From positions 47,497 to 111,496 of the forward strand of contig JAFRDO010000091.1 in NCBI GenBank assembly GCA_017403825.1: 64,000 nt of DNA. The letters run 5' to 3'. The stretch's first letter is position 1, and each line of letters opens with the position of its first letter. Source of the stretch: Kiritimatiellia bacterium (GTDB lineage: Bacteria; Verrucomicrobiota; Kiritimatiellia; RFP12; UBA1067). Position numbers and translations under genes: made by a program. A model generated the notes under the pieces. That model ran no database searches, was not told where the DNA came from, and saw only the letters and a program-made list of their open reading frames with translations. Of the stretch, positions 32,437 through 41,330 are shown one piece after another.

Positions 32437-35205
32437 TTATTTTCTTCTTGCGGTCTCTACGAACTTTGCGATTGCCACGCGGAACGTCATAGCCTCGTCT
32501 ATCTGGCTCTCCTTGATGAACACGTAGCGCCATTCCTTGCGTCCCGCCGCGCGCTCTGCCGCCGACACGGTTTCGCACCACGCAACCGCAGCGTTCCACT
32601 TGTCGATGACGTCAGAATCGTTCGCATTGGAATCCGCCTTGACTTCGCATACGTATTTCATCTTCCGCGTCTCGACGACAAAGTCGGGGAAGTAGTTTTC
32701 GCCATTGTTGCGCCGAATCGAAAAGCGGCTCAAGTCAGGACGGAACCACTTCAGGACGCTTTTCTCATCTTCGATCATCTGCGCAAACATCCGCTCCGGG
32801 TTGCTGTCGAACTTCTGCTTCTCGTAAAGGCATTTCCGGAACCCAGCGAACACCATCGACTTGATGCGGCTCTTCTCGCCGGCCTTGATCGGCGTTCTGA
32901 AGTCGCGTACAGGCTCCGTCTCCAGCATCAGCGCGCTCGAAAGCCCAAGCTTGACGCATCCTGGCGTAACCTTGAACTCGTATTCGGCGTCCTTGTAAAC
33001 GGCATGCGCCTCCAGCTGGCTCCTGATGACGGACGCGACCTTCGCCGCGTTGTTCATCAGGACGTTAGCCGCCACTTCGCCTTCGAAATGCCTTGAAATG
33101 AAATCTACAGCCTCCTTCGCAAGGCTTACGACAAGCTTGGCATTGCCCTCGTAGTCGATTTCCTCCGCCTCACGCAATTTCCCGATCAGCGTTGCAAGAT
33201 AGTTCTCCGCCCTGTCGCCTGAACCGGCCTCCCGAACGATCGACTTCAAATGCTTCTGCTCGCGGATCGTCGTGACGCGAAGCCTGCTGTCGACCGGGTT
33301 GAGCGATTTCAGCGGCGCAGTATCCAACCTGAACGGCTTGAACCCCTGCACGACCACGCCCTTCGGCACCGCCTCGACCCTCGGTATCGCGATCGTCGTC
33401 TGCTCTACCACCATGCACGCCTTTTCAACGACCTTCTTCTGAATCGTTTCCCCCGTCTGTTCCCGCACCTCCTTCACCGCAGCCTTGACGACGGCATCAA
33501 ACGTCGCCTTGTCTGCAAGGTCGCAGCCCTTTAGCGCATCCATCCGCTCCTCGACTACCCTGTTTACCGCCTCCAGCGCCTCGCCAGTCTCCTTAGTCAG
33601 TTCCTTCTCGCCAATTCCCGCGCAGTCAGGAAGATACACTCCCTTGCGCTTCCCGCTCTTCGCCGCCTCCGCCAAGGCCTTGTTTGCGGGCGTGATCGGC
33701 TCGACTTTCTTGCCTGCAGCCGGCACGTTTCCGCCGATAACGTAACTCTTGAACAGAAAGCCTTTCCGCTCCCTCGCCTTGGAAATAACCGCCGCATAGT
33801 TGTCGTGCGAGACAACCGTAAGCGTGTCGACCGCCTCGTCGCCCGTCCGCTCGCCGTACGGAAGACGCAGCCCGCGGCCGATGGACTGCTCGACCAGATT
33901 GACCGAATTGGCCGCCCTCAACGGCACGATCGTGTAGAGGTTGGTGACGTCCCACCCCTCGCTCAGCATGTTGACGTGAATGACGATCTCCACAGGATTG
34001 CCGGGCTTCTCGATCTCAAGCAGCTGCCCGACCATCTTCGCGTCCATCTCCGCACTCATTCCGGAATACACCTTGACGATCTTGCCCTCGTAGGCGCCCT
34101 TGCGGAAAGCGTCGCTCGCCATATATTCCTCCAGCGCGTCCGCATGAGCCTTGTCGCCGGCGACGACGAGCATGAACGGCTTGACGACATCGCGGTTGTG
34201 GTTCTGCGCCCAATTCGCAAGCGCCGCCTTCGTGTTCTCGTGGATCAGCGCTCCGTCATTCAACTTGAGCCGCTCCAGCTCGTCGGAATCCTTCACGTAG
34301 TCCGTTATGTTGAATCCCATGCGCGTCGCAATGGCCGGCTCCTTCACGAACCCGTCGCGCATCGCTTCGGCGAGCGTGTATTCGTAGGCGATGTTGTTGA
34401 ACGGAATCTCTCTCGTTCCCCTTATGACCCTCGGCGTCGCCGTCAGCTCGATTCCAAGGACCGGCTTCAGCTCGTTTATCGCCGCCATGCCCGCCTCCGC
34501 GCGGTAGCGGTGCGACTCGTCCATCAGCACGACAAGGTCGTCCCGGCCCGCCAGATAGTCGAAGTAGCTCTGCCCGATAGTCTCCACAAGCCGCCGGATC
34601 CTCGCGACCTTCGCCTTGGCGTCGTCCGCCGCAAGATGCCCCTTGTCCTTCGCCGTCAGCTTTGCGATGTTGAAGATGTTGATGACGACCGTTTCCCCAA
34701 GGAGGTCGCTCGTCTGCACGCCCTTGCCGGACTGGTACGTTTCGCCGGTTATGATGACGGGCGGATTCGCCGCGAACGCCTTTATTCCCCTGAACACGTA
34801 TTTCGGCGTTCCAGGGGTGAAGTCAGCTATCAGCTTCTCGTAGATCGTAAGGTTCTGCGCGATGACCACGAAGTTGCGCATCTTGCGCGCCTCGTGGAGA
34901 TATGAGATGAATGCGCCCATGAGCCGCGTCTTGCCGACGCCGGTTGCAAGCGCGAAGCAGAGCGAACAGAAGTCGCGGTCAAAAGCAGTTACGTTCGGCG
35001 CTATCGCCTTGACCGCCTTAAGCTGCACGGCGGTATCGGCATTCTTCTTGAGCACGCCGACCTCCGCAATCTTCGCCAGGATCTCCAGCGAATCGGCCTG
35101 CGGCTTGCGCAGGCTCAGGCGATTTCGGATATCCCTTAATGTTTCATTGCCATTGGCAGGGCCCGAGGACGCTTGAGGCTCCGTTGTCTTCTTTACCCTT
35201 TTCAT
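32437..35205 (-). CDS. Type III restriction endonuclease, Res subunit
   Basis: This 922-residue protein starts at ATG 35205 in an ATGA overlap with Mod; a longer frame to 35304 is only the Mod gene read in another phase. The SF2 translocase motifs are present: Walker A FALATGVGKTRLMGAF (GVGKT near 89-93), DESH in VVLMDESHRYR, and LTATPRV. The C-terminal nuclease domain has YFPDFVVETRKMKYVCEVKA, with the D...ExK catalytic pattern. With Mod it should cut unmodified DNA carrying two head-to-head sites, driven by ATP. It is the last gene of the Z1-Mod-Res operon. Confidence 0.92.
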   Translation of the reverse strand: MKRVKKTTEPQASSGPANGNETLRDIRNRLSLRKPQADSLEILAKIAEVGVLKKNADTAVQLKAVKAIAPNVTAFDRDFCSLCFALATGVGKTRLMGAFISYLHEARKMRNFVVIAQNLTIYEKLIADFTPGTPKYVFRGIKAFAANPPVIITGETYQSGKGVQTSDLLGETVVINIFNIAKLTAKDKGHLAADDAKAKVARIRRLVETIGQSYFDYLAGRDDLVVLMDESHRYRAEAGMAAINELKPVLGIELTATPRVIRGTREIPFNNIAYEYTLAEAMRDGFVKEPAIATRMGFNITDYVKDSDELERLKLNDGALIHENTKAALANWAQNHNRDVVKPFMLVVAGDKAHADALEEYMASDAFRKGAYEGKIVKVYSGMSAEMDAKMVGQLLEIEKPGNPVEIVIHVNMLSEGWDVTNLYTIVPLRAANSVNLVEQSIGRGLRLPYGERTGDEAVDTLTVVSHDNYAAVISKARERKGFLFKSYVIGGNVPAAGKKVEPITPANKALAEAAKSGKRKGVYLPDCAGIGEKELTKETGEALEAVNRVVEERMDALKGCDLADKATFDAVVKAAVKEVREQTGETIQKKVVEKACMVVEQTTIAIPRVEAVPKGVVVQGFKPFRLDTAPLKSLNPVDSRLRVTTIREQKHLKSIVREAGSGDRAENYLATLIGKLREAEEIDYEGNAKLVVSLAKEAVDFISRHFEGEVAANVLMNNAAKVASVIRSQLEAHAVYKDAEYEFKVTPGCVKLGLSSALMLETEPVRDFRTPIKAGEKSRIKSMVFAGFRKCLYEKQKFDSNPERMFAQMIEDEKSVLKWFRPDLSRFSIRRNNGENYFPDFVVETRKMKYVCEVKADSNANDSDVIDKWNAAVAWCETVSAAERAAGRKEWRYVFIKESQIDEAMTFRVAIAKFVETARRK

Positions 35206-36836
35206 ATCAGTTCCATCATTTCCATTTGCTCTATTTTTGGTTCTTCTCTTGCGATGGGGAGGTTCTGGACGTTGAGGCTGTAGTCGTCGTGCCCCCACTC
35301 GCACTTCTTCAGCACCGCATCGGGAATCTTCTTTACGGACAGGTTCTCGAAGCAGTCAGCCGCCGCCTTGTCGAAAGCCTTGCAGCAGACGAGCAGCTGG
35401 CAACCCGCGCCCAGACGTTCGCTTATGGCGGCGAGGTTCTTCTTGCGCATGAAGTTGGTGGTCACGTAGATGAAAGCCTTCTCCGTGGCGTGGCCGTGAA
35501 TGAAGTAATGCTCCTTGCTCGGCGCATAGGAGTAGCCTTCCAGTTTGCAGACCGCCTCCGCGAGCATGGCAGGCTTGTAGTCGCGGTTGATGACCTCCTG
35601 CCCCCACTGGTCTTTGGTGATGAGAGTCGGTGCAAGCTCAAAGAACCGATACCCGCCGCCGCCATTCCAGCCCACCGCCTTCGTGATGCCGCCCGCATCT
35701 TCGCCGTCTATCACCTTGTCCAGCCGCACCTTGCAATGCGTGTAGCAGTGGTCGCCAAGCTCAATCCCTATCCACCTGCGCCCCATCTTGTGCGCGACCG
35801 CGGCAGTTGTGCCAGAACCAAGGAACGAATCAAGCACCAAGTCGCCAGGGTTGGTGGCAAGAGTCAATATCCGCTCTATCAAGTTCTCTGGCTTGGGGTT
35901 TGAAAAGTAATTCTCAAACAACTGTTGCGAATGCTTTGTCGCATTAGTGGTTGTATCAACATCAGCCCATAGGGTTGTCATCACAGACCCTTTCCCTGCC
36001 GATTCCGATAAGAACCGTTTGAGCTGAGGTTTGGAGTTCCCCGTCTTGCCAAACACGATTCTATTGTCTGCCAAGGCACTGGCGAATTTCTCTTGAGAAA
36101 TTCGCCAGTGCCTCCCTCGGGGAGGGAGGTGCTGCTCTCCTGTTTGCGGATTGACTATTGGATAGGTCAAGTTCGCTCTTATATTAGGTGCGTCCATCGG
36201 GTCTGCTGTCCACGGTCCCCGAGGGTCGTTGTCTGGGTTGGAAAACTTGCTTTCATCAACAGGCCCCTTAAACAGAACAGATTTCTTCGCCAATGCTCGG
36301 ACACATTCTTTGTCTTTTGCAAAAACAAGGTTATGGTTAGTGTTCAAAGATAGGATTGCATCATTTGAGACGGACTTGCGTGAATTCCATATTACGTCTG
36401 CTATGAAATTCTCCCTCCCAAATATTTCATCACAAAGCACTTTGCAATAATGCGCCTCATTGTCATCCAGTGTAATCCAGATGGTTCCATCATTAGATAG
36501 GAGTCTTTGTAGCAGTTCCAGACGTTCCCTCATCAGCCCCAGCCAGATGGAATGCTCCAACCCGTCGTCGTAATGCTCGAAGGCATTGCCAGTGTTATAC
36601 GGCGGGTCGATGTATACGCATTTGACGCGCCCGACAAACTCCGCTTCCAGCGCCTTCAGCGCAAGCAGGTTGTCGCCGTGGATAAGCATGTTGTCGAAGA
36701 TGTCCTTCCCGTCACGCCTCCGTACCCCAGCATGGTGCGACTTCCCGACATCCTCCAAAAGCACACGAGGCTCTAGCCTCGCACGCTTCTCCTTCCCTAT
36801 CCACCTCAGTTCAAGTTTCTGTAAGGGTGCTTTCAT
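35202..36836 (-). CDS. Type III DNA adenine methyltransferase, Mod subunit
   Basis: This 544-residue beta-class methyltransferase has catalytic DPPY at residues 77-80 in YIDPPYNTGNAFEHYDD and the S-adenosylmethionine-binding motif DLVLDSFLGSGTT further along. The order (DPPY first) is that of Mod enzymes, which methylate adenine N6 and also provide sequence recognition for Res. The central part (about residues 190-280) is the likely target-recognition region. Two perfect DNA hairpins lie inside it at 36076-36129 without breaking the frame. The ribosome site is AGGAGC, 7 bases before ATG 36836. Confidence 0.93.
   Translation of the reverse strand: MKAPLQKLELRWIGKEKRARLEPRVLLEDVGKSHHAGVRRRDGKDIFDNMLIHGDNLLALKALEAEFVGRVKCVYIDPPYNTGNAFEHYDDGLEHSIWLGLMRERLELLQRLLSNDGTIWITLDDNEAHYCKVLCDEIFGRENFIADVIWNSRKSVSNDAILSLNTNHNLVFAKDKECVRALAKKSVLFKGPVDESKFSNPDNDPRGPWTADPMDAPNIRANLTYPIVNPQTGEQHLPPRGRHWRISQEKFASALADNRIVFGKTGNSKPQLKRFLSESAGKGSVMTTLWADVDTTTNATKHSQQLFENYFSNPKPENLIERILTLATNPGDLVLDSFLGSGTTAAVAHKMGRRWIGIELGDHCYTHCKVRLDKVIDGEDAGGITKAVGWNGGGGYRFFELAPTLITKDQWGQEVINRDYKPAMLAEAVCKLEGYSYAPSKEHYFIHGHATEKAFIYVTTNFMRKKNLAAISERLGAGCQLLVCCKAFDKAAADCFENLSVKKIPDAVLKKCEWGHDDYSLNVQNLPIAREEPKIEQMEMMELI
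36076..36129. repeat. Two adjacent perfect hairpins inside the Mod gene
   Basis: A 17-bp perfect inverted repeat (GCACTGGCGAATTTCTC with a TT loop, 36076-36111) is followed by CCTCCCTC-GGG-GAGGGAGG (36111-36129). Neither has a following T-run, and both are translated. They look like an inserted palindromic element that kept the frame open. Confidence 0.75.
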
Positions 36837-36908
36837 TTTTTCGCTCCTGATTCTATGTTAATGCGACACGCTTCGCTTCCACCTGCGCGGCCATCGCGAA
36901 CAAGCCTT

Positions 36909-39900
36909 TCAGCCCTGATACTGGAGCGTAATCGGCCTGCCGCATGTCTTCTTGATTCCGTTCTCCGAAAGGAAACGGCCCGTGAGCAGGCCATTGAAGT
37001 ATGCAAGGTCATTCGGATCGTTGGCCCTGAAGAAATCGCCGAGTTTCGGGTCTTCTAGGATCTTTGCGAACACATCCGAAGACTTGTGCTTTTTGCTGTC
37101 TTTGCGCAGAAGATTTATCGCCGCTTCGCAAAGGGCAAACGCCATCCTCTTGTTGACGGACGTTGCCGCGCCCCAGCCCTGCGGCATGTAGGCGTTGCAT
37201 TTGGGCACAGCCTCGTATTTCCAGCCCTCAGGTATCTTCGCGATGTGCGTATCGAAGAAACTGGCCGTGCAACTCGGCCAAAGCCTTTCGATGACAGTGT
37301 TCCTGAGCCGCTTCGTCGCCATCGGGAAATCCCAATCCGCCAGCACTTCCTCCACCACCCTGTAGAACTTGCGGGGCGACGGCGGGGGCGGAGTCTCTTC
37401 AAGCCCGGTCGTCACGGCAAGGAACTTGTCCGGCTCGTGCGCAGGCCAGTAGAACGCCAGCGCCACGAGCGGCAGGTTTCCGAGTTTCGCCTCCTTCGGA
37501 GGCTCGATAAGGTATATCTGGAGCATTGGCTTGCAGTTGCCCGCCAACTTGTGGACGGCCTCCATGTACTCCGAACTCGAACGGTTGCGGAAGCCCTCCA
37601 GCTTGCCCCTGATCTTGCCGTGGATTCCCTCTGGAACGCTTTTTTCGTACGGCTCCCTGTCCATTTCCATCATGAACATGGCAAAACGCTCCTTGAGAGT
37701 TCCCTTGCCGTACGGCGCAAGCGCCTTCTCGAGTTTCGGCATCCTTGCTCCGTTCTCCAGCTCTTTCGCAATGGACGGAATTATGTCCTTGTCGAGGTGA
37801 TCCCGCAGGACCTTGAAATCCATTGCGTTTATCGCCCTGGTCGGTATGTCGGCGTAATACGGCATGTGCAACCTTGCGGCCGAGAAGCGGGCGACGCCTT
37901 TCACGACGGTCGTTGCGCTGGGGCGGCCAAGCGCATAGCGGCGCGGACCGCCGATGTCGCAAACCCTTCCGCCCTTGGCATTGGCGGGCTCGGCCACGAC
38001 CACGTCCCAGACGGCGGAAGGCGCGTCATTGGCAGCCTCACGCGCCAATGACTTGAGCAGTCTCCTTGTGCTGTCAGGCGAGCAGACGGCGACGTCTTCG
38101 AGAAACGAGGCGATTCTCGCCTTCGGCACGTTGCGCCAGAGCGGAGTGCGCCCGTACAGGCACTCGCGCTCGCGCCGTTTCTGCTCTTCGCGGGTGAGCG
38201 CATACGAAACCTGGAGTTCGGCCATGAAACGACGCACATGCTTCAGGACGTCCTCCGCATCGGTCCTGTCGATGGAAATTTCGTTCGTAGAGCCGTATGT
38301 GCCTACGCCGACATCGAGCTTGCGCATCGCCTTTGCACGGCCCGACAGTTTCCGTCCGTAGTAATAGACCATCTGGTAGTTCGCACAGTCGCACGGCGAC
38401 GACTTGTTGGCGAAGTTGTCCGCAATGCTTGCGTGCATCCTGTCTTCGACTATCGCCGTATACTTGAATTCCCGCACGGAATATGGCGTCATCCACACGC
38501 GCGGCAGGAGCTCGTAGCCGATGCGGTAGCCGAACCACCGTCCCATCTGCGTCATGGTATCCACGGCTACGGATTTCTTCACCCGGTCGAAGTAGCTGGC
38601 GACAAGGCCCTCCAGCGTCAAGCCTCGCGCAATGGTGTTGCCGCCGCAGATGAACCAAAGATGGTCGCCCCTCAGCGTGCCCAGCCTGTTGTCGGAAGAC
38701 TGCGTGTAGAACGACTGGTTCTCCTTCGTCTCCCTGCCTGTGCTGTTGATGACTATGACATGGCGGTTCTGCTTTCGCAGGAAGTACCTGAAATGCTCCT
38801 CTATCGCTTCCCATGGCGGGACGGCGCCGACTTCGCCGTATGTCTCCTTCCTGGCGGCGGAACCTTGGAAGAGGGCATCGAACTTGTCAATGGTAAAGCG
38901 GCTCGTCTCACGCTTCCACAAGGCCTTGCATTCTCTGGTGAAGCTCGTTACGGCACGTTTGTCCGCCAGGCGGCAGTCCAGGTAGTTTTTCAGGCGCTCG
39001 GCCGTTTTGTCGTGAATGACGCGCATCTGAGAGATGTTGAAAAGCATCGTGGTCCAGCGCTCGTCGATTGGCGCGTCTTGCGCCGTTCCTCCGCTTCCTG
39101 ACACGTCGCCGTCATCACGCGGAACATTGATTCGCCGCCATCTCCGCGCCGCAGCGCAGCAGAACGCCCAAGCTATGGAATCTTTGAGCGTCTGCCAGGT
39201 CCCCTGCATCTTCATGTCCACATAGTCTTCGCAGCAGTCATCATCATCTTCGTCGTCGTCAAATCTTTCGCTGTCTTCGGCCGGCACCGGAATTTCCCAG
39301 ACGCAATCAAGGTTGTCCTTTATCCTGACGGAAGATGCGGCGAGCCGCTCTTTGCCATCAGAACCCACGTACTTCCGTGCGCCTTCTATCGGCGCAAGTA
39401 TTCCGCCCTCCTCCTCGTCTGGAATCGAGCGGACAATGTCCATTCTGGACGTTGCGTTCCTGATGTCCTGCCCGTATATCTCGTCGAGGCCGAAGTACTT
39501 GGGCGACTTGCCGAGCGAGTAGATGAAATCCGCATAGATGGTCGTCTGGTCGGGACGCTCGTTCAGAATGCAGGCGTAAGGGGTCGCGGTGTAGGCGATG
39601 TATGCGCACTTTTCAAAGTGGTGTATGTAGTCTGTCGCATCCGGACTGGGCTTGTCCACAAGCGATATGATGGCCTTGTTGATGCGGCTGCGCCCCTTGG
39701 CTATCGCAAAGACGGACTGCAGCGCCCTGACGAACGCGCCGGGAGAGCGCAGCTCGCTGCGCCCGCTGAAAAACCGCCGCGCAACCGCTGCAAGATCCTC
39801 TCCCAGCTTGTCGTTTTCATCGGCAAGCGCATCCAGCCCAAGCAGATGCTTGTATTTGTCGGAGTCGAGGATATTGTCGATTATTACCCTTGGCGCCCTG

Positions 39901-40646
39901 GACAATGCAAGCCACTCCTTGAGCTCATGGAAACACGCCGCCTGCGGCGTATTCGCCTCCTCGTCGAAATCATTCTGCATCCAAAGACCGTCCAGCCACT
40001 CGGAAAGCGCCCGAAAGCCCTTGCCATTCCCGTTCTTGACATTTTTCTCTTCCTTGAGCATGGCGTCTGCCACGCTTTGAACGAAACTCTCGCGCTCCTC
40101 CGCGGCCGCTTCATTGCCGGCATTCGAGTCTGGAGTCGCGTTATCCGCTTCGTCGTCGATTACAAGCACTCGCATGTTCTTCTCGTATCGACTGTTGACA
40201 GAAAGCCATCTTTCGATGTTTCCGAGAGAAGTCGTCTGCTTCATCGCAACTCCCCAGAAGAAAAATGTGGCATCTGGCTCACTCAAGATCTCCGCATCTT
40301 GATTTGCGCCTTTGCCCAGGAAGTCGAGGTGCGCGGCACAGTTGGCAAAAACCCTAGACTTCCTGAAATCCCTTTCCATGCGCTTTTCAGTCTGTTCCGC
40401 CAATGCCTTTATGGCACTCGTCAAAACGATGATGACGTTCCAGCCCGCTTCCGCCGCCTTGAGCGCAAGGCCAACGTAGTTGCGCGTCTTGCCAGACTGC
40501 ACACGCCCCACCACAAGCCCGGAGAGCCGTCCGTCGGGACGATCCTTCAACAGTTCGTCCATCCGGCCCATGATGGCATCGACCGACAAACGTGTCTGCT
40601 CGTCGTTGCCCGTGACCGTCTCAATGTACTTCTCGTAAAACTCCAT
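36909..40646 (-). CDS. Z1-domain SF2 ATPase of a restriction-like defence operon
   Basis: The protein has about 1,245 residues when started at ATG 40646 (MEFYEKYIETVTGNDEQT). The frame is open to 40790, but the extra N-terminus lies over a structured leader element and looks non-coding. GRVQSGKT (47-54) is the Walker A motif and VLVIDDEADNA the DEAD-like Walker B, both hallmarks of the Z1 family. FICGGNTIARGLTLEGLV and DTMTQMGRWFGYR are the helicase C-terminal motifs. The remaining 400 residues have no domain that I recognise. By family knowledge, Z1 proteins occur in restriction or MORC-linked defence operons. It lies 72 bases upstream of Mod, so it is probably part of the same system. Confidence 0.85.
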   Translation of the reverse strand: MEFYEKYIETVTGNDEQTRLSVDAIMGRMDELLKDRPDGRLSGLVVGRVQSGKTRNYVGLALKAAEAGWNVIIVLTSAIKALAEQTEKRMERDFRKSRVFANCAAHLDFLGKGANQDAEILSEPDATFFFWGVAMKQTTSLGNIERWLSVNSRYEKNMRVLVIDDEADNATPDSNAGNEAAAEERESFVQSVADAMLKEEKNVKNGNGKGFRALSEWLDGLWMQNDFDEEANTPQAACFHELKEWLALSRAPRVIIDNILDSDKYKHLLGLDALADENDKLGEDLAAVARRFFSGRSELRSPGAFVRALQSVFAIAKGRSRINKAIISLVDKPSPDATDYIHHFEKCAYIAYTATPYACILNERPDQTTIYADFIYSLGKSPKYFGLDEIYGQDIRNATSRMDIVRSIPDEEEGGILAPIEGARKYVGSDGKERLAASSVRIKDNLDCVWEIPVPAEDSERFDDDEDDDDCCEDYVDMKMQGTWQTLKDSIAWAFCCAAARRWRRINVPRDDGDVSGSGGTAQDAPIDERWTTMLFNISQMRVIHDKTAERLKNYLDCRLADKRAVTSFTRECKALWKRETSRFTIDKFDALFQGSAARKETYGEVGAVPPWEAIEEHFRYFLRKQNRHVIVINSTGRETKENQSFYTQSSDNRLGTLRGDHLWFICGGNTIARGLTLEGLVASYFDRVKKSVAVDTMTQMGRWFGYRIGYELLPRVWMTPYSVREFKYTAIVEDRMHASIADNFANKSSPCDCANYQMVYYYGRKLSGRAKAMRKLDVGVGTYGSTNEISIDRTDAEDVLKHVRRFMAELQVSYALTREEQKRRERECLYGRTPLWRNVPKARIASFLEDVAVCSPDSTRRLLKSLAREAANDAPSAVWDVVVAEPANAKGGRVCDIGGPRRYALGRPSATTVVKGVARFSAARLHMPYYADIPTRAINAMDFKVLRDHLDKDIIPSIAKELENGARMPKLEKALAPYGKGTLKERFAMFMMEMDREPYEKSVPEGIHGKIRGKLEGFRNRSSSEYMEAVHKLAGNCKPMLQIYLIEPPKEAKLGNLPLVALAFYWPAHEPDKFLAVTTGLEETPPPPSPRKFYRVVEEVLADWDFPMATKRLRNTVIERLWPSCTASFFDTHIAKIPEGWKYEAVPKCNAYMPQGWGAATSVNKRMAFALCEAAINLLRKDSKKHKSSDVFAKILEDPKLGDFFRANDPNDLAYFNGLLTGRFLSENGIKKTCGRPITLQYQG

Positions 40647-40725
40647 GTCCCCTGCCGCAGCGCCCTGACTGCCGCCGGAGGATTCCGTGCATAAAAAGCG
40701 GGCGTATCTGTTGCTCCCCATGCAC

Positions 40726-40843
40726 CCATACGAAGCCCTACCACAGGCTGATACAATGCACAGGGCAGAATACGCCCTGTGATGGGGCATAATTTACCCT
40801 TGCGCCGTCTGTATCATTGAAATAGTGGTAGTACTTCGTATGG
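40726..40843. promoter_or_regulatory. Highly self-complementary 118-base element in the leader of the Z1-Mod-Res operon
   Basis: The ends pair as CCATACGAAG/CTTCGTATGG (40726-40735 with 40834-40843) and TACCAC/GTGGTA (40739-40744 with 40825-40830), separated by a 3x3 internal loop. Inside are TGATACA/TGTATCA (40749-40755 with 40810-40816) and an 8-bp hairpin CACAGGGC/GCCCTGTG (40759-40781). It would be transcribed from the promoter at 40945-40972 ahead of the Z1 start. It could be a cis-acting RNA or a small MITE with terminal inverted repeats; sequence alone does not decide. Confidence 0.6.
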
Positions 40844-40944
40844 AACGGCATTACCCACCCCAGCGTCCACGGGATTTCTCCCCCGCTTCCCTCTGAGATT
40901 TGGTCGACTGCAAGGCGGTTTACCGCCCCGCGTCAACGGCGAAA

Positions 40945-40972
40945 ATTATAGCAAATATCCTACTTGCGTCAA
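40945..40972 (-). promoter_or_regulatory. Promoter of the Z1-Mod-Res operon
   Basis: On the minus strand, TTGACG (40967-40972), a 16-base spacer and TATAAT (40945-40950), about 300 bases upstream of the preferred Z1 start codon. This leaves an unusually long leader for this genome. Confidence 0.65.
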
Positions 40973-40983
40973 GGGGTCAACAG

Positions 40984-41218
40984 TAATGGGTTACTGGACT
41001 GCGGTAGTCGCAGAAACCGCAGCGGTTGTGCTCAAGACCCGATTGTCGTCGCTCGGCACTCACTACGTTCGGCGGCTATTCCCGCCTTCATTAGACCTTG
41101 ATTCGCACGCCAACCGCCAAGCGTTCGGGCGGGCGACAATCGGTCTTGAACGCGGTTTCAAAAGGCCGATACGGCATCGACGGTGCCGCCGCCTGCCATA
41201 GGCGGACAACCGCGGAGA
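40984..41218. repeat. Direct repeat, copy 1 (235 bp), left of the AbiE pair
   Basis: This is nearly identical to 43121-43395, sharing GCGGTAGTCGCAGAAACCGC, CAAGACCCGATTGTCGTCGC, CGCACGCCAACCGCCAAGCG and CGACGGTGCCGCCGCCTGCC. It lacks a 41-base block present in copy 2 and has a handful of substitutions. No protein-coding content is evident. Together the copies bracket a toxin-antitoxin pair. Confidence 0.85.
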
Positions 41219-41330
41219 TTTTGGGATTTGGGGGACAGGCCCCACGGAACACCCTTTTTTCAAGGGTTTTTGCGATCATCGTCGCCGGTCACACCCAATT
41301 GGAACTACTTAATGCTATTGAACTGATATC

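Noticed and set aside
33805..34905. Plus-strand frame of 366 residues
   Set aside because: It is antisense to the well-supported Res gene and has no recognisable motifs.
40726..40843. Hammerhead or twister ribozyme
   Set aside because: CTGA and GAAA segments occur, but the invariant core bases and helix order do not fit either class.
41250..41280. Rho-independent terminator for the AbiE operon
   Set aside because: The ACCCTT/AAGGGT hairpin has its T-run on the plus strand, opposite to the operon's direction, and is only 6 bp long.
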